A DNA stretch of 64,000 nucleotides from Algoriphagus lutimaris (GTDB taxonomy: Bacteria; Bacteroidota; Bacteroidia; Cytophagales; Cyclobacteriaceae): the NCBI RefSeq assembly GCF_017051705.1, contig NZ_JAFIDJ010000004.1, forward strand, positions 62,001 through 126,000, read 5' to 3'. Numbering within the stretch: the first letter of the stretch is position 1; each line of letters starts with the position of its first letter. The position numbers and the translations under genes are program-made. Positions 24,350-34,200 of this stretch are shown here, piece by piece. The notes below the pieces were generated by a model. It did not search any database. It was not told where the DNA came from and saw only the letters and a list, made by a program, of their open reading frames with translations.

Positions 24350-25660
24350 ATGTTTAATAAACCCAAATTTTTGTCCCTGCTTATTTTTATCGTTTTGCTA
24401 GGGAATGTAACACCCAACTTTGCCCAAAAAGATTCTAACCAATTTATCTACGGAGACTTACTTCCTGATGCCCCAGTATTGGCTGCAAGAGGAAACTATG
24501 CTGTAGGCGTACAGACACTGGATTTGATCCATGAAAATCAACTGGACATCCTCAACTATGGGAAAGGCGGAGATTCATTATACAATCGACCTTTGAAAGT
24601 CGAAATTTGGTATCCATCGGAATCTAAGGAGGGATCCAATGAAATTATCTCTTATGAAGAAGTCATGGGACAGAACGGGTCTCCCTCGAGGCCAATCATT
24701 CCTTTTACTTTTTTGGGAAGAGCTACAAGAGATGCAAAACCTACCTATTCTGACTCTCCATTTCCACTGGTGATCGTATCGCATGGTTATACTGGGTCTC
24801 GTTATTTAATGACTTATCTGACCGAAAATCTAGCATCCAAAGGGTATGTAGTGGTAGCTATAGATCATACCGAAGCAACTTTTAGAGATGCAGGAGGCTT
24901 TCAAAGCACGCTACTAAACCGGTCCTTGGACGACTTGTTTGTTTTGAATGAAATGGCCAGATTAGGACAAGATCAAAGTTCATTTCTAAATGGTTTAGTG
25001 GACGCAAACAATACTGCTTTGATTGGCTACTCCATGGGAGGCTATGGCGCAGTGAATGTAGCAGGAGGCGGGTACAGCCCTCAGGCAGCTCAACTCTTTG
25101 GAGGAATGACAGGGGGAAGCAATGCTCTATTGAAGAGGACAGTAGGCAATCCCGAATTTGAGGCATCCATTGATCCAAGAATAAAAGTCATCGTAGCTTT
25201 TGCTCCCTGGGGAATGCAAAGAGGAGTTTGGAATGCAGAAGGGTTGGCAGGTATCAAAATTCCATCATTCTTTATTGCTGGAAGCAAAGATGATATCTCC
25301 GGATATGAAGATGGTACAAAAGCGATTTATGAAGGTGCGGTAAACTCTGAGAGATATTTACTGACTTTTAAGGAAGCCCGGCATAATACTGCCCCTAATC
25401 CGGCCCCTAAAGAATCTTTAAATCCAGGTTTGAATATTGACGAATACTTGAGATATGCTGATTCAGTTTGGGATTCAAGAAGAATGAATAATATCAACCA
25501 GCATTTTGTCTCGGCATTTTTGGGATATTATTTGAAAAATAAGGAGGACTATAAAGCTTATTTTCAGTTAGATCCTGATTCTAAAGAGAAGGAATGGCCT
25601 GGCTTTAAGCCTAGAACTACCGTAGGATTAGAATTGGAGCACCAAAGTCCAAGAAATTAA
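24350..25660 (+). CDS. Secreted alpha/beta hydrolase (dienelactone hydrolase / PAF-acetylhydrolase-like)
   Basis: A 436-residue exported enzyme (signal peptide about 1-25, PNFAQ). The alpha/beta hydrolase signals are PLVIVSHGYTGSRYLM (oxyanion strand), YVVVAIDHTEATF, ALIGYSMGGYGA with nucleophile Ser228, IPSFFIAGSKDDISGYEDG (acid region) and FKEARHNTAPNP with the likely catalytic histidine. The arrangement resembles the platelet-activating-factor acetylhydrolase-like group often seen in environmental Bacteroidota. An ester substrate in the periplasm is likely, without closer identification. No obvious functional neighbour; a DUF2461 gene follows after 72 bases. Confidence 0.78.
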   Translation: MFNKPKFLSLLIFIVLLGNVTPNFAQKDSNQFIYGDLLPDAPVLAARGNYAVGVQTLDLIHENQLDILNYGKGGDSLYNRPLKVEIWYPSESKEGSNEIISYEEVMGQNGSPSRPIIPFTFLGRATRDAKPTYSDSPFPLVIVSHGYTGSRYLMTYLTENLASKGYVVVAIDHTEATFRDAGGFQSTLLNRSLDDLFVLNEMARLGQDQSSFLNGLVDANNTALIGYSMGGYGAVNVAGGGYSPQAAQLFGGMTGGSNALLKRTVGNPEFEASIDPRIKVIVAFAPWGMQRGVWNAEGLAGIKIPSFFIAGSKDDISGYEDGTKAIYEGAVNSERYLLTFKEARHNTAPNPAPKESLNPGLNIDEYLRYADSVWDSRRMNNINQHFVSAFLGYYLKNKEDYKAYFQLDPDSKEKEWPGFKPRTTVGLELEHQSPRN

Positions 25661-25732
25661 CTTTTGCTGATACAGGAAATAAGACAGTCAAATAAATTAT
25701 CCATCAGTTCATCGCATCGCTAGTATCTTATC

Positions 25733-26395
25733 ATGAAAAGAGGTTTTGAATTTATCAAACTGCTCCAGGAAAACAACAATCGTGAATGGTTTAAAGAGCA
25801 TAAACCTGAATATGATTTGATTAAGGAAGAGAATACAAAGTTTTTCAACCAGATCTATTCAGAACTCCAAAAACATGACAGTTTAAATAAAATCCATATC
25901 TCTAGAATCTACAGAGATATCCGCTTTTCAAAAGATAAAAGACCTTTCAAAACCAATTTCGGAGCAGGATTCTCTCGAGTCAAACCTTTGTTGAGAGGTG
26001 GCTATTATCTCCAGGTAGGCCTAGATAGCAGTTTTGTAGGAGGAGGTTTCTGGGCTCCAAATAAGGACGATTTATTCCGTATTCGAAAAGAATTCGAAAT
26101 GAATCCAGAGGAAATCCAGCAGATCACTTCAGACAAAAATTTCTTGAAATACTTTGGAAAGCTTGAAGGGGAGGATGGGGTTAAAAATGCTCCAAAAGGC
26201 TTTGACAAAACACATCCCGCAATTGATTTGATTAAGAAAAAGCAATTTGTGGTAAGAAGAAGATTTACTGATCAGGAGGTTTTAGATGGGGATTTCCAGA
26301 AAGAGGTGCTTCTGACATTTTTGGCTATGCGACCATTTTTTGATTACATGAGCGAAGTGCTTACAACTGACCAAAATGGAGAGTCGATATTGTAA
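25733..26395 (+). CDS. DUF2461 family protein
   Basis: The 220-residue cytoplasmic protein opens with FEFIKLLQENNNREWFKEHKPEYD and continues with RIYRDIRFSKDKRPFKTNFGAGF and GGYYLQVGLDSSFVGGGFW, the consecutive signatures of DUF2461 (TIGR02453). The family is widespread and has no established function. Length is normal. It is convergent with the isomerase gene, with a bidirectional palindrome between. Confidence 0.88.
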   Translation: MKRGFEFIKLLQENNNREWFKEHKPEYDLIKEENTKFFNQIYSELQKHDSLNKIHISRIYRDIRFSKDKRPFKTNFGAGFSRVKPLLRGGYYLQVGLDSSFVGGGFWAPNKDDLFRIRKEFEMNPEEIQQITSDKNFLKYFGKLEGEDGVKNAPKGFDKTHPAIDLIKKKQFVVRRRFTDQEVLDGDFQKEVLLTFLAMRPFFDYMSEVLTTDQNGESIL

Positions 26396-26519
26396 TAAAT
26401 GATCTTGAAGTTACAGACCATGCCTTAGATTTTCTACATAGCTGCTGAGATTTCTCCTTTCAGTCGAAATGACCTTAAAACAATTTCCCGTCCCTATTTG
26501 TATCTCCACAAACATAAAA

Positions 26520-26545
26520 TAGCCCATGGTTTAAACCATGGGCTA
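26520..26545. terminator. Bidirectional terminator; copy 2 of the palindromic repeat
   Basis: A perfect 26-base palindrome with arms TAGCCCATGGTTT/AAACCATGGGCTA lies between the convergent DUF2461 and isomerase genes. On the minus strand it is followed by TTTTATGTTT. It differs from the copy at 22831 by one central base. Confidence 0.75.
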
Positions 26546-26550
26546 GGAAT

Positions 26551-27402
26551 TTACAATCCGTATTTCTCTCCCATTTCCCGAATCATCTTGTATCCATTCT
26601 CTGCCATATCCCAAGGTTCGGAGAAATTCCTCCACACCCCGATAGAATTCGCAAAAGCAGGATCATTTCGGGTAAATCCTTCGATAGTCAACCATCCCTT
26701 ATATTTCACCTCAGCCAATGCTTGAAAAGTTTCATCGAAATTGACATGACCCGACCCTGGGGTTCCTCTGTCATTTTCAGAAATATGGAAGTGGCACAAT
26801 TGAGGAGCAATAAACTTGATCGCATCTCCCAATTTCTTTTCCTCAATATTCGCATGGTGTGTATCAAACATGGCCTGCACATTCGGATGATCGACTTTCT
26901 TCAACAAATGAGAAAGTTGACCCATCGTATTACACAGATAACATTCAAATCGATTCAAGGCTTCCGGCGTCAATAATACTCCAGCATCTTTGGCATAATC
27001 CCCAACTCCATGTAGCACTTCAGCAGACCAGTTGTATTCATCCTCTATGGGTTCCCTCGAAGCAAAAACTGTAAATGCAGAATGGTATGGACCACATAAT
27101 ACCTGTGCATTCAAATCGACTGCCCGATCTATCACCCACTTTAACTGTTCGCTGGCAGCAGCACGGATTTTGGCATCTGGAGAAATCGGATTTTGTTCTG
27201 GCCCCATTACGGTCACAGCAGTTACTTCCAAACCGATATCTGCACAATGTTTACCGATCATTTTGAAGGATTCTTCCGGAGATCCTCCAATAAAAAATTC
27301 TGCCCCATCGTACCCGATTTTTTTTAATCGATCTAATACGGGCAATAAGTTCTCTGACATCTCCGCAGACCATGCCAGTACATTAAATCCTATTTTGTTC
27401 AT
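26551..27402 (-). CDS. Sugar phosphate isomerase/epimerase (xylose-isomerase-like TIM barrel)
   Basis: I take the ATG at 27402 (MNKIGFNVLAWSAEMSENLL), which starts at the first barrel strand. The frame runs on to a TTG at 27483 through a repeat-like intergenic segment. In the 283-residue protein, the expected metal ligands are present: LLTPEALNR (Glu), AMFDTHHANIEE (Asp/His), LCHFHISENDRGTPGSGHV (His) and WLTIEGF (Glu), the pattern of D-psicose/D-tagatose epimerases and related enzymes. It is the last gene of a minus-strand run behind ThuA, PhyH and SusCD, so it probably epimerises or isomerises a sugar derivative taken up by that locus. Confidence 0.82.
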   Translation of the reverse strand: MNKIGFNVLAWSAEMSENLLPVLDRLKKIGYDGAEFFIGGSPEESFKMIGKHCADIGLEVTAVTVMGPEQNPISPDAKIRAAASEQLKWVIDRAVDLNAQVLCGPYHSAFTVFASREPIEDEYNWSAEVLHGVGDYAKDAGVLLTPEALNRFECYLCNTMGQLSHLLKKVDHPNVQAMFDTHHANIEEKKLGDAIKFIAPQLCHFHISENDRGTPGSGHVNFDETFQALAEVKYKGWLTIEGFTRNDPAFANSIGVWRNFSEPWDMAENGYKMIREMGEKYGL

Positions 27403-27486
27403 CGCTTTAATCTTGTCAATAGACCGCAGTCTACGGTCGACAGCCGCACATAGGTGGACTGCGTTCAGTGGACTGTTGACCAAATC
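27403..27486 (-). repeat. GTC/GAC-rich inverted-repeat segment between the thuA-like and isomerase genes
   Basis: The spacer contains a small hairpin (GACCG-CAGTCTA-CGGTC on the plus strand, 27422-27438) and the direct repeat GTGGACTG (27453 and 27467), unlike the AT-rich spacers nearby. It resembles short intergenic repeats of genomes in this group, but no second full copy is in the window. Confidence 0.35.
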
Positions 27487-28509
27487 TTATTTAAAATCCT
27501 CTACTTTCATTCCTTTTCGGAAGCTATCAAAACCAAACATGGTAGGTTTATAGGACCCGACAATCGCTACATTTAATTCAGGAGTGATCACTTCAGGCAT
27601 ATCTAAAAGCCAGAAGGATGCGTTGACAATAAGTCTTCGCATATCCTCCACTTGGAAATCCAAAGAGGATCCCAAAGTACTTCCCAATACTTTACCAGTT
27701 TTCCCACCTTCCATTTTGTACTCTTTGGTCCAAGCAATAGGCATGATGGATTTATCCCACATCAAAGGAGCATCTGGAGTCATTCCTGCAGTTGACTGCC
27801 CATAAAGCAGTACATTGGCAGAAGCGGGAAGGTTTTTTATGGAATATACATCGGTAGGTGCCCAAATATCATCTACTCCACGAAGAATCGGATGATCAGC
27901 ATCCCGGTCTACTCCATCGGCCAAGGCTCTTGTACCTTCGGATTTATGGATTCCATGATGTGCTACCCAAGTTTCACCAACGATCTGCTGTCCAAATCCT
28001 CCTTCCCATCCAGGGATTTTGCTATTCCAATTCCATTTGAAATAAGGAGAGTTTTGATCCTTTATCGCAAAAGGGTGTGTGGAAGTTCTCAGAGCAATAA
28101 AAGGCTTACCCGATTTAAAATAATCCTCCAACTGTTTCATTTGATCCATTGGAAGATCTCTAAATCGAATTAACATAATCACCAGATCAGCATCCTGAAG
28201 ATGGTCCATTCCCGGAATATTTTTTTGATAGCTAGGTACAATATCTCCTGTCTCTGGATCAATTGGGAACAGCACAGTGGTATTGAAACCATAGGTCTCG
28301 GAAAGAATTTTGGCCATCATGGGCATGGATTCTTCAGATCGATATTCATCATCGCCTGAAATCAGCACCACGTGTTTACCTTTCCCAGGTCCAGTTTTCC
28401 CTTCAAATTGAAGAAAAGTTTTACCATTTTGGGCGCAAGCCACAGAAATTGAAAAAGAAAGTACCAGAGCAAAAACAGTTGCCCATTTACCATTAAAGAG
28501 GTTTTTCAT
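27487..28509 (-). CDS. ThuA domain protein, secreted
   Basis: The start at 28509 (MKNLFNGKWATVFALVLSFS) begins a signal peptide ending near CAQ. The frame is open to 28560, but that only adds a charged tail. The 340-residue protein has the ThuA fold, a class I glutamine-amidotransferase-like flavodoxin topology: HVVLISGDDEYRSEESMPMMAKIL, ADLVIMLIRFRDLP, FKSGKPFIALRTSTHPF, then VGETWVAHHGIHKSEG. ThuA proteins accompany sugar catabolism and have been linked to keto-sugar chemistry; no catalytic cysteine is evident. The gene sits between the dioxygenase and the isomerase in the SusCD locus, so a periplasmic role on a carbohydrate is plausible. Confidence 0.82.
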   Translation of the reverse strand: MKNLFNGKWATVFALVLSFSISVACAQNGKTFLQFEGKTGPGKGKHVVLISGDDEYRSEESMPMMAKILSETYGFNTTVLFPIDPETGDIVPSYQKNIPGMDHLQDADLVIMLIRFRDLPMDQMKQLEDYFKSGKPFIALRTSTHPFAIKDQNSPYFKWNWNSKIPGWEGGFGQQIVGETWVAHHGIHKSEGTRALADGVDRDADHPILRGVDDIWAPTDVYSIKNLPASANVLLYGQSTAGMTPDAPLMWDKSIMPIAWTKEYKMEGGKTGKVLGSTLGSSLDFQVEDMRRLIVNASFWLLDMPEVITPELNVAIVGSYKPTMFGFDSFRKGMKVEDFK

Positions 28510-28578
28510 AGATTTTTTGGGTTGAAATGGGAAGAAATAAAAATATTTCCCTCCCACCAAACAGATTATGTTTTACGG

Positions 28579-29508
28579 TTATTTTATTTCAAAAATTTTA
28601 GGGAAAAATTTACCTTCCATTTTTTCCCCTTTCGGAATAATAGGTACACCCTGCAATAATGGTTCATTGGTATCAGAAACTGTACCATCAGCAAATACAT
28701 TCAATACAAATGCTCTTCTGGCATTCTCGGAATAATTCGCAAAACTTCCATGTACCATCAAGGGATGGTGAAAAGTAGCATATCCAGCTTTCAAGGGAGC
28801 AGCTACCGGTTTAAATTCTTTCAACTGCTCCTCATTGAGCATGGCCTTTAATCCATCCATTTCTCCTGCTAAAGCAGGTTTGTCCAGCAATCCCCAACGA
28901 TGACTTCCGGGAATATAATTCAGGCATCCATTTGCCTCAGTAGCATCATCCAATCCACACCAGCAGGTCAGGTGTTGCATAGCAACAGTCCGGGTCCAAT
29001 AAGAGTAATCCTGATGCCAGGCCACATTTCCTCCATGCTTAGCGGGTTTACAGAAAAGCTGATCATGCCAAAATCTCACTGATTTATTACCAAGCAACTG
29101 ACTGGAAGCCATCAAGAAAGCTGGATTCCAAATTACATCATGAAAAGCCGGGTGTATCCTCCAATGCCCTAATGAATGAAACAATACCTGATTGGGGTCA
29201 GAAGACTCGTTGCTGTGAAACTCATGGAATAAGTGGTGCATGGGATGCTTTGGATTGGATACCTTTTCCAATGCTTCTTTTAAAACACGAATCTGATCTT
29301 CATCCAATAATTTGATTCCTGCCAAATACCCATTTTCATGGAAGAAGTCAACCTGATCTTGGCTTAGTCGATATTTCTCCCATTCAGCTTCTGTTTTGGG
29401 CTGTTCGAAAAGGTCCGTAATTGGATGAGAATAATCCGATAGATCTCTCATTTTTGGGTGCGTTAAGTTGACATGGAAGTTAACAAAATCCTGATTTTGA
29501 TCTGTCAT
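28579..29508 (-). CDS. Phytanoyl-CoA dioxygenase (PhyH) family Fe(II)/2-oxoglutarate oxygenase
   Basis: A 309-residue cytoplasmic protein from the ATG at 29508 (MTDQNQDFVNFH); another ATG at 29544 adds 12 residues. WHQDYSYW supplies the iron-binding H-x-D, HHPLMVHGSFAN the distal histidine and ARRAFVLNVF the arginine that holds 2-oxoglutarate. The family hydroxylates or desaturates many small molecules, including sugar and betaine-like compounds. Its presence directly after susD suggests it acts on the imported compound. The next gene (thuA-like) follows after 69 bases. Confidence 0.85.
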   Translation of the reverse strand: MTDQNQDFVNFHVNLTHPKMRDLSDYSHPITDLFEQPKTEAEWEKYRLSQDQVDFFHENGYLAGIKLLDEDQIRVLKEALEKVSNPKHPMHHLFHEFHSNESSDPNQVLFHSLGHWRIHPAFHDVIWNPAFLMASSQLLGNKSVRFWHDQLFCKPAKHGGNVAWHQDYSYWTRTVAMQHLTCWCGLDDATEANGCLNYIPGSHRWGLLDKPALAGEMDGLKAMLNEEQLKEFKPVAAPLKAGYATFHHPLMVHGSFANYSENARRAFVLNVFADGTVSDTNEPLLQGVPIIPKGEKMEGKFFPKIFEIK

Positions 29509-29588
29509 TACTTTCTGATTTTTCGCATAATTATTGAAATACATTGCACTTCAAATAGGTTTATTCAACTGATTTGCCCTGAAAATTC

Positions 29589-29622
29589 AAGAAGGCTTTG
29601 TCAGTTAAGACAAAACCTTCTT
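29589..29622 (-). terminator. Hairpin between susD and the PhyH gene
   Basis: A long stem (AAGAAGG, mismatch, TTTGTC paired with GACAAA, mismatch, CCTTCTT) has a 6-base loop. The T tract on the minus strand is poor, so it may be a partial terminator or an mRNA-stabilising end that lowers downstream expression compared with susCD. Confidence 0.5.
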
Positions 29623-29700
29623 AGGAGGAAACATACATTTTTGATCAAGAACTATTAAAAAAAGTAATTAACCGCCCCCTTATTGGCACCCAAACCAATA

Positions 29701-31203
29701 TTAGTAACCTGCGTTCTGAACAAGGTTTGAATTGTTTCTTATCTCCGCAGTAGGGATAGGAAATAGCAATTCTCTTTCTTTTAAAGTAGGACCATATATA
29801 AATTGGTGTCCCACATACTCTTCAAACTGACGGGTAGTCACATTGAACCCTTTCCTGATCCTCACCATATCAAACCAGGTTTTGTTCTCAAATGAAAGCT
29901 CAAAGAATTTTTCTTTCCATATCGCTTCCCTTAACTCCGTTTGTGACATTCCCGTCAGTGGATCCAATTCGGCTCTTTCTCTTATCAAATTTACCGCTTG
30001 ATAGGCCTCATTTGTGGGGCCATTCGCCTCATTGGATGCTTCTGCATAAATCAACAAAACTTCTGCATACCGGATAATCGGCCAGTTCATATCACTGCTA
30101 GTGGTACTAGTTTGAGCCAATTCATCAAAATGTTTATAGATATAATAATCTCCCAATTCCAAAATCTGACTTCTATCATCCCTAAGTGAGTAGCTGGTAT
30201 AATAAAACTCCTTTTCATCGGCTCGCTTATCACCAGATTCGTAGGATTTCACAAATTCCTCCTGGGCAAAAATCCCTCCTGTCTCTGCACTATAATTTGA
30301 AATTCCACGGTTATAAGGAATAATCGAAACTTGCCAGCTAGATGGCTGGATGTAAGCAGCAAATTGCGCCATAAAAATATTCTCCCCTAGGTTTTTCATA
30401 CTAGGATCATGAAGTGCATCATAAGAATCAAACAGTGAAAATTCTTTGGAGTCAATCACTTCCTTCGCTTTCGCAGCTGCTAAGCTATAATATTCATTTC
30501 CTTTCTGTAATGGATATCCTGCCATGGTCAGGTAGACAGAAGACAGTAAGGATTTGATAGCCCCCATTGACACTCGCCCTGTTGCATCTCTCATAGGCAA
30601 TCCAGAGTCTTCTGCTTCAGTCAAATCCATGACAATCTGATCATAAACCGCAGAAGGATCTGCAGGATTTGGATATAATTCTTCGGAAGTCAAGTCTACA
30701 GGATTGATTATCAAGGGAATATTTCCAAAAATCCTAACGAGGTTGAAGTAATAATATGCTCTCAAAAACCTGGCTTCTCCTAGAAGTTGTTGCTTTTGAG
30801 TTTCATCCATATTCATCTCAGGAATATTGGCAATTGCCAAATTGGCATTGGCTATCCCTCTATAATAATTGGTCCAAAAGGTTTGACCATAGCCATTGTC
30901 TGAATTATTCACCAGGTCTTTAACGAACAAGCTGTACTGAGCTTGTCCCAATTCCGTATCTGCCAAACCCGTAGCAAATTCCAACATCATCCAAGGTCCA
31001 CCATTAAACCCACTACTCATAATTGGCTGCATACTTTGATAAATGGAATTCACCACACTGACAGCATGCTCCGGTTTTGTAAAGTAGTTGTCAAGGGTAA
31101 AATTTGATTTGTCGGTTTCATCTAGAAAGTCCGCACAGGATGTTGCGAAAAAGACAGCTGCAAGAACAAGGACTTTACTTATATATGTTTTTATACTTTT
31201 CAT
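29701..31203 (-). CDS. SusD/RagB family outer-membrane nutrient-binding lipoprotein
   Basis: A 500-residue lipoprotein (lipid Cys23 in ATSCADFLDETDKSNF). The opening DNYFTKPEHAVSVVNSIYQSM, the middle QQLLGEARFLRAYYYFNLVRIFGNIPLI and the C-terminal block (IRYAEVLLIYAEASNEANGPTNEAYQAVNLIRERA, then WKEKFFELSFENKTWFDMVR) are the standard SusD marks. It is a helical lid over the SusC channel on the cell surface and captures the nutrient. The susC gene lies 18 bases upstream. The glycan or small molecule cannot be inferred from this protein. Confidence 0.95.
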   Translation of the reverse strand: MKSIKTYISKVLVLAAVFFATSCADFLDETDKSNFTLDNYFTKPEHAVSVVNSIYQSMQPIMSSGFNGGPWMMLEFATGLADTELGQAQYSLFVKDLVNNSDNGYGQTFWTNYYRGIANANLAIANIPEMNMDETQKQQLLGEARFLRAYYYFNLVRIFGNIPLIINPVDLTSEELYPNPADPSAVYDQIVMDLTEAEDSGLPMRDATGRVSMGAIKSLLSSVYLTMAGYPLQKGNEYYSLAAAKAKEVIDSKEFSLFDSYDALHDPSMKNLGENIFMAQFAAYIQPSSWQVSIIPYNRGISNYSAETGGIFAQEEFVKSYESGDKRADEKEFYYTSYSLRDDRSQILELGDYYIYKHFDELAQTSTTSSDMNWPIIRYAEVLLIYAEASNEANGPTNEAYQAVNLIRERAELDPLTGMSQTELREAIWKEKFFELSFENKTWFDMVRIRKGFNVTTRQFEEYVGHQFIYGPTLKERELLFPIPTAEIRNNSNLVQNAGY

Positions 31204-31221
31204 AATTTTCAGGGTTTTAGA

Positions 31222-34200
31222 TTACAAACTGACGCTTAGACCAAGCATAAAAACTCTTGGTTTTGGGTAGGCATATAAATCAACTCCTTGATCAAATGCG
31301 GCTCCGGAAGTAGATACCTCAGGATCGTAACCTCCATATTTTGTAGAAAGGAAAAAGTTTTGAACTGAGAAGAAGGTCCTTAGATTTCTCACTTTAATTC
31401 TCTCCAATAATTCGGGGGCAAAATTATAGGACAACATCAGGTTTCTTCCTCTTACAAAAGATCCATCCTGAACCCTGTCAGAATCATTGTTGGTATTATA
31501 CCCTGCAGTCAAAGGTCTAATCTGTGCTATATTGGTGTCCTGATTTTCTGGGGTCCAGGCATTCAAGACAGTTTTAAAGCTGTTGGCAATCCCTGTACGA
31601 TCTTCGGCCGAATGCTTGCTTCTAAACAAAACATCATTGCCATAGCTAAACTGAATATCTACTAACAATTCAAAATTCTTGAACCGGAAGGTGTTGGCAA
31701 AGGTCCCAAATCCATCAGGTATCCCTTTTCCAATAATTACTCGATCTGCATCATTAATGACTCCATCTTCATTGACATCTTGATATTTGATGTCTCCAGG
31801 TCTTTTATTATATGTTGCTGCAAGAGATTCTTCATCTGTATTCCAAGTACCTTGGTGTACAAACCCGAAGAACGAACCTACTGACTCCCCTTCCCTCACA
31901 ATGGTTGATCCTAAGAAAATATCAGCTCCCCCGGTTAATTCTTTGACCGTGTTTTTGTTGTAGGAGAAGTTAAAGTTGGTATTCCATGAGAAATTAGCCC
32001 GCTCAATATTGACTGTATTCAAACCAATTTCTATTCCTTTATTTTCCATACTTCCTACATTCTTACTGACTACAGTATATCCGCTACTGGAAGGAACCGG
32101 AGCACTCAACAGCATATCATCGGTAATCTTTCTATATAAGTCGACTTCAAACATGACTCTGTTTTGAGCAAATCCTATTTCCGCTCCAAAATCTACCTGG
32201 CTCGTTTTCTCCCATCTTAAATCTGGATTGGCCAGCCTGCTAATACCTATTCCGATTTCTCTTTGGTTATTGAAAACCACAGAGTAATTCCCCATACCTG
32301 CCAAAGACTGATAAGCAGTGATTTCTGAGTTACCAGTTTGACCGTAGCTGGCTCTTAATTTCAAATCAGAAATTGTAGCGCTATTTCTCAAGAATTCCTC
32401 GTCCGATGCCCTCCACGCAAATGCTGCAGAAGGGAAAAATGCAAATTGATTTGAGGAACCAAATTTGGAAGAACCATCCACCCTTCCAGTGAAGGTAAAC
32501 AGGTATTTATCGTTAAGAGTATAATTAATTCTACTGAAATAGGAATTTAAACCATAGGCTACACTTCCAGATTGAGGTTGAACTGCATTGGCTCCAGCTC
32601 CTAGATTATTAAACATAAAATAGTCATCCTGGAAATTCTGTGATCTGGCCATCGCGTTAAAACGATCTACATGCTGCCAAGAAAGTCCAACCATCGCATT
32701 TAATCTATGAAGATCATTAAATTCCTTTAGGTAGGTCAAATAGTTTTCAAACTGCCAAGAGTTTAATCGGTCATTAAATATAGAGGCATCTCCTCCCTGA
32801 TTTTTAGCAATGTAATTCAGCTCTCTGCCTCCATAGTAATCAACCCGTTGATTTACAATATTCGCAGAAATATTAGACCTAAGCTCTAGACCTTCAGCCA
32901 GATAAATATTAGCATAAACATTACCGATGATAGTCTGTGTATTGACTAAATACACTCTTTCTTTGGAGACTTGTAAGGGATTATTTCCTCCTTCCATTCC
33001 TGGATAATCAGCATTTCCAGCCCAACTTCCATCTGGATACCTCACAGGAATTATCGGAAGTGCTTCCAATACTTGCCTCATAGCTACAATTCCACCATTA
33101 CCTAATGGGTCTACTTGACTTTCTTTTTGATCATTGTAGCTCAGGACACCTCCAACCTTGATCCAGTTTTTAAGCTTACTATCAAAAACAAAACGGGAAG
33201 AATACCTTTTCATCCACGAGTTTGCCATCAAGCCATCTTCATCTCGATAACCCAAGTAAACTCCAAAATTGTCATCGACATTTCCAGAAGTAAAGTTTAA
33301 CTGATGGTTTTGAGTAAATGCAGGTTTAAAAGATTCTTCCTGCCAATCTGTATCATATAGTGGATTGCCATTTGCATCAAATAAGTTAGGATCAGTACGT
33401 TTTAAGGCCGGGTCCTTGTAAATTCCATTAGCCCATCCATTCGGGTCGTATTTTTGAGCATTTTGATAAGCTAAATCTTCAGTGGCTAAAAATTCTGCTG
33501 AATTAAGTAATGGGATTTTCTTCGGAAGAACACCTATACTATAGTTTCCTTCATAAGAAATAATTCCTCCAGATTGACTACCACGTTTCGTAGTAACCAG
33601 AATCACACCATTGGCTCCCCTTGCTCCATAAATAGCGGTTGCGGATGCATCCTTTAAAACTTCTACTGAGGAAATATCATTGGGGTTGATATAGTCTATG
33701 GGTGTACTCCCATTTGCCAATCCTGCTGCATGCATAATTACCCCATCGATCACATACAGTGGATCATTGGCTATACTCACTGAGGTATTTCCACGTATAC
33801 GGATATTTGCTCTACCTCCAGGACGACCAGAGTTAATTGACACATTTACTCCTTGAATTTTTCCTGAAAGTGCATTGGATAAAGAAGCTGCGGGCCTTTC
33901 TTTTAAATCATCTTCACCTACAGATCCAACAGAGCCTGTTAAATCTGATTTCTTCTGAGTACCATATCCAATCACGACCACTTCGTCCAACTCAGATTCA
34001 TCCATCTCCAGATTTACCATTATTTCTTGAGAAGGGTCAGTTATCACTACTTCCTTTGTAGTAAATCCAATGAAACTAATAACTAAAGTTTCATTTACAC
34101 TTGCTTCTATGGAGAAGCTTCCATCATTTTCAGAAACTGTTCCTCTCTGGGTTCCTTTAACTACCACCAGTGCTCCAGGAACTGGTTCTTCCTGCTCCCC

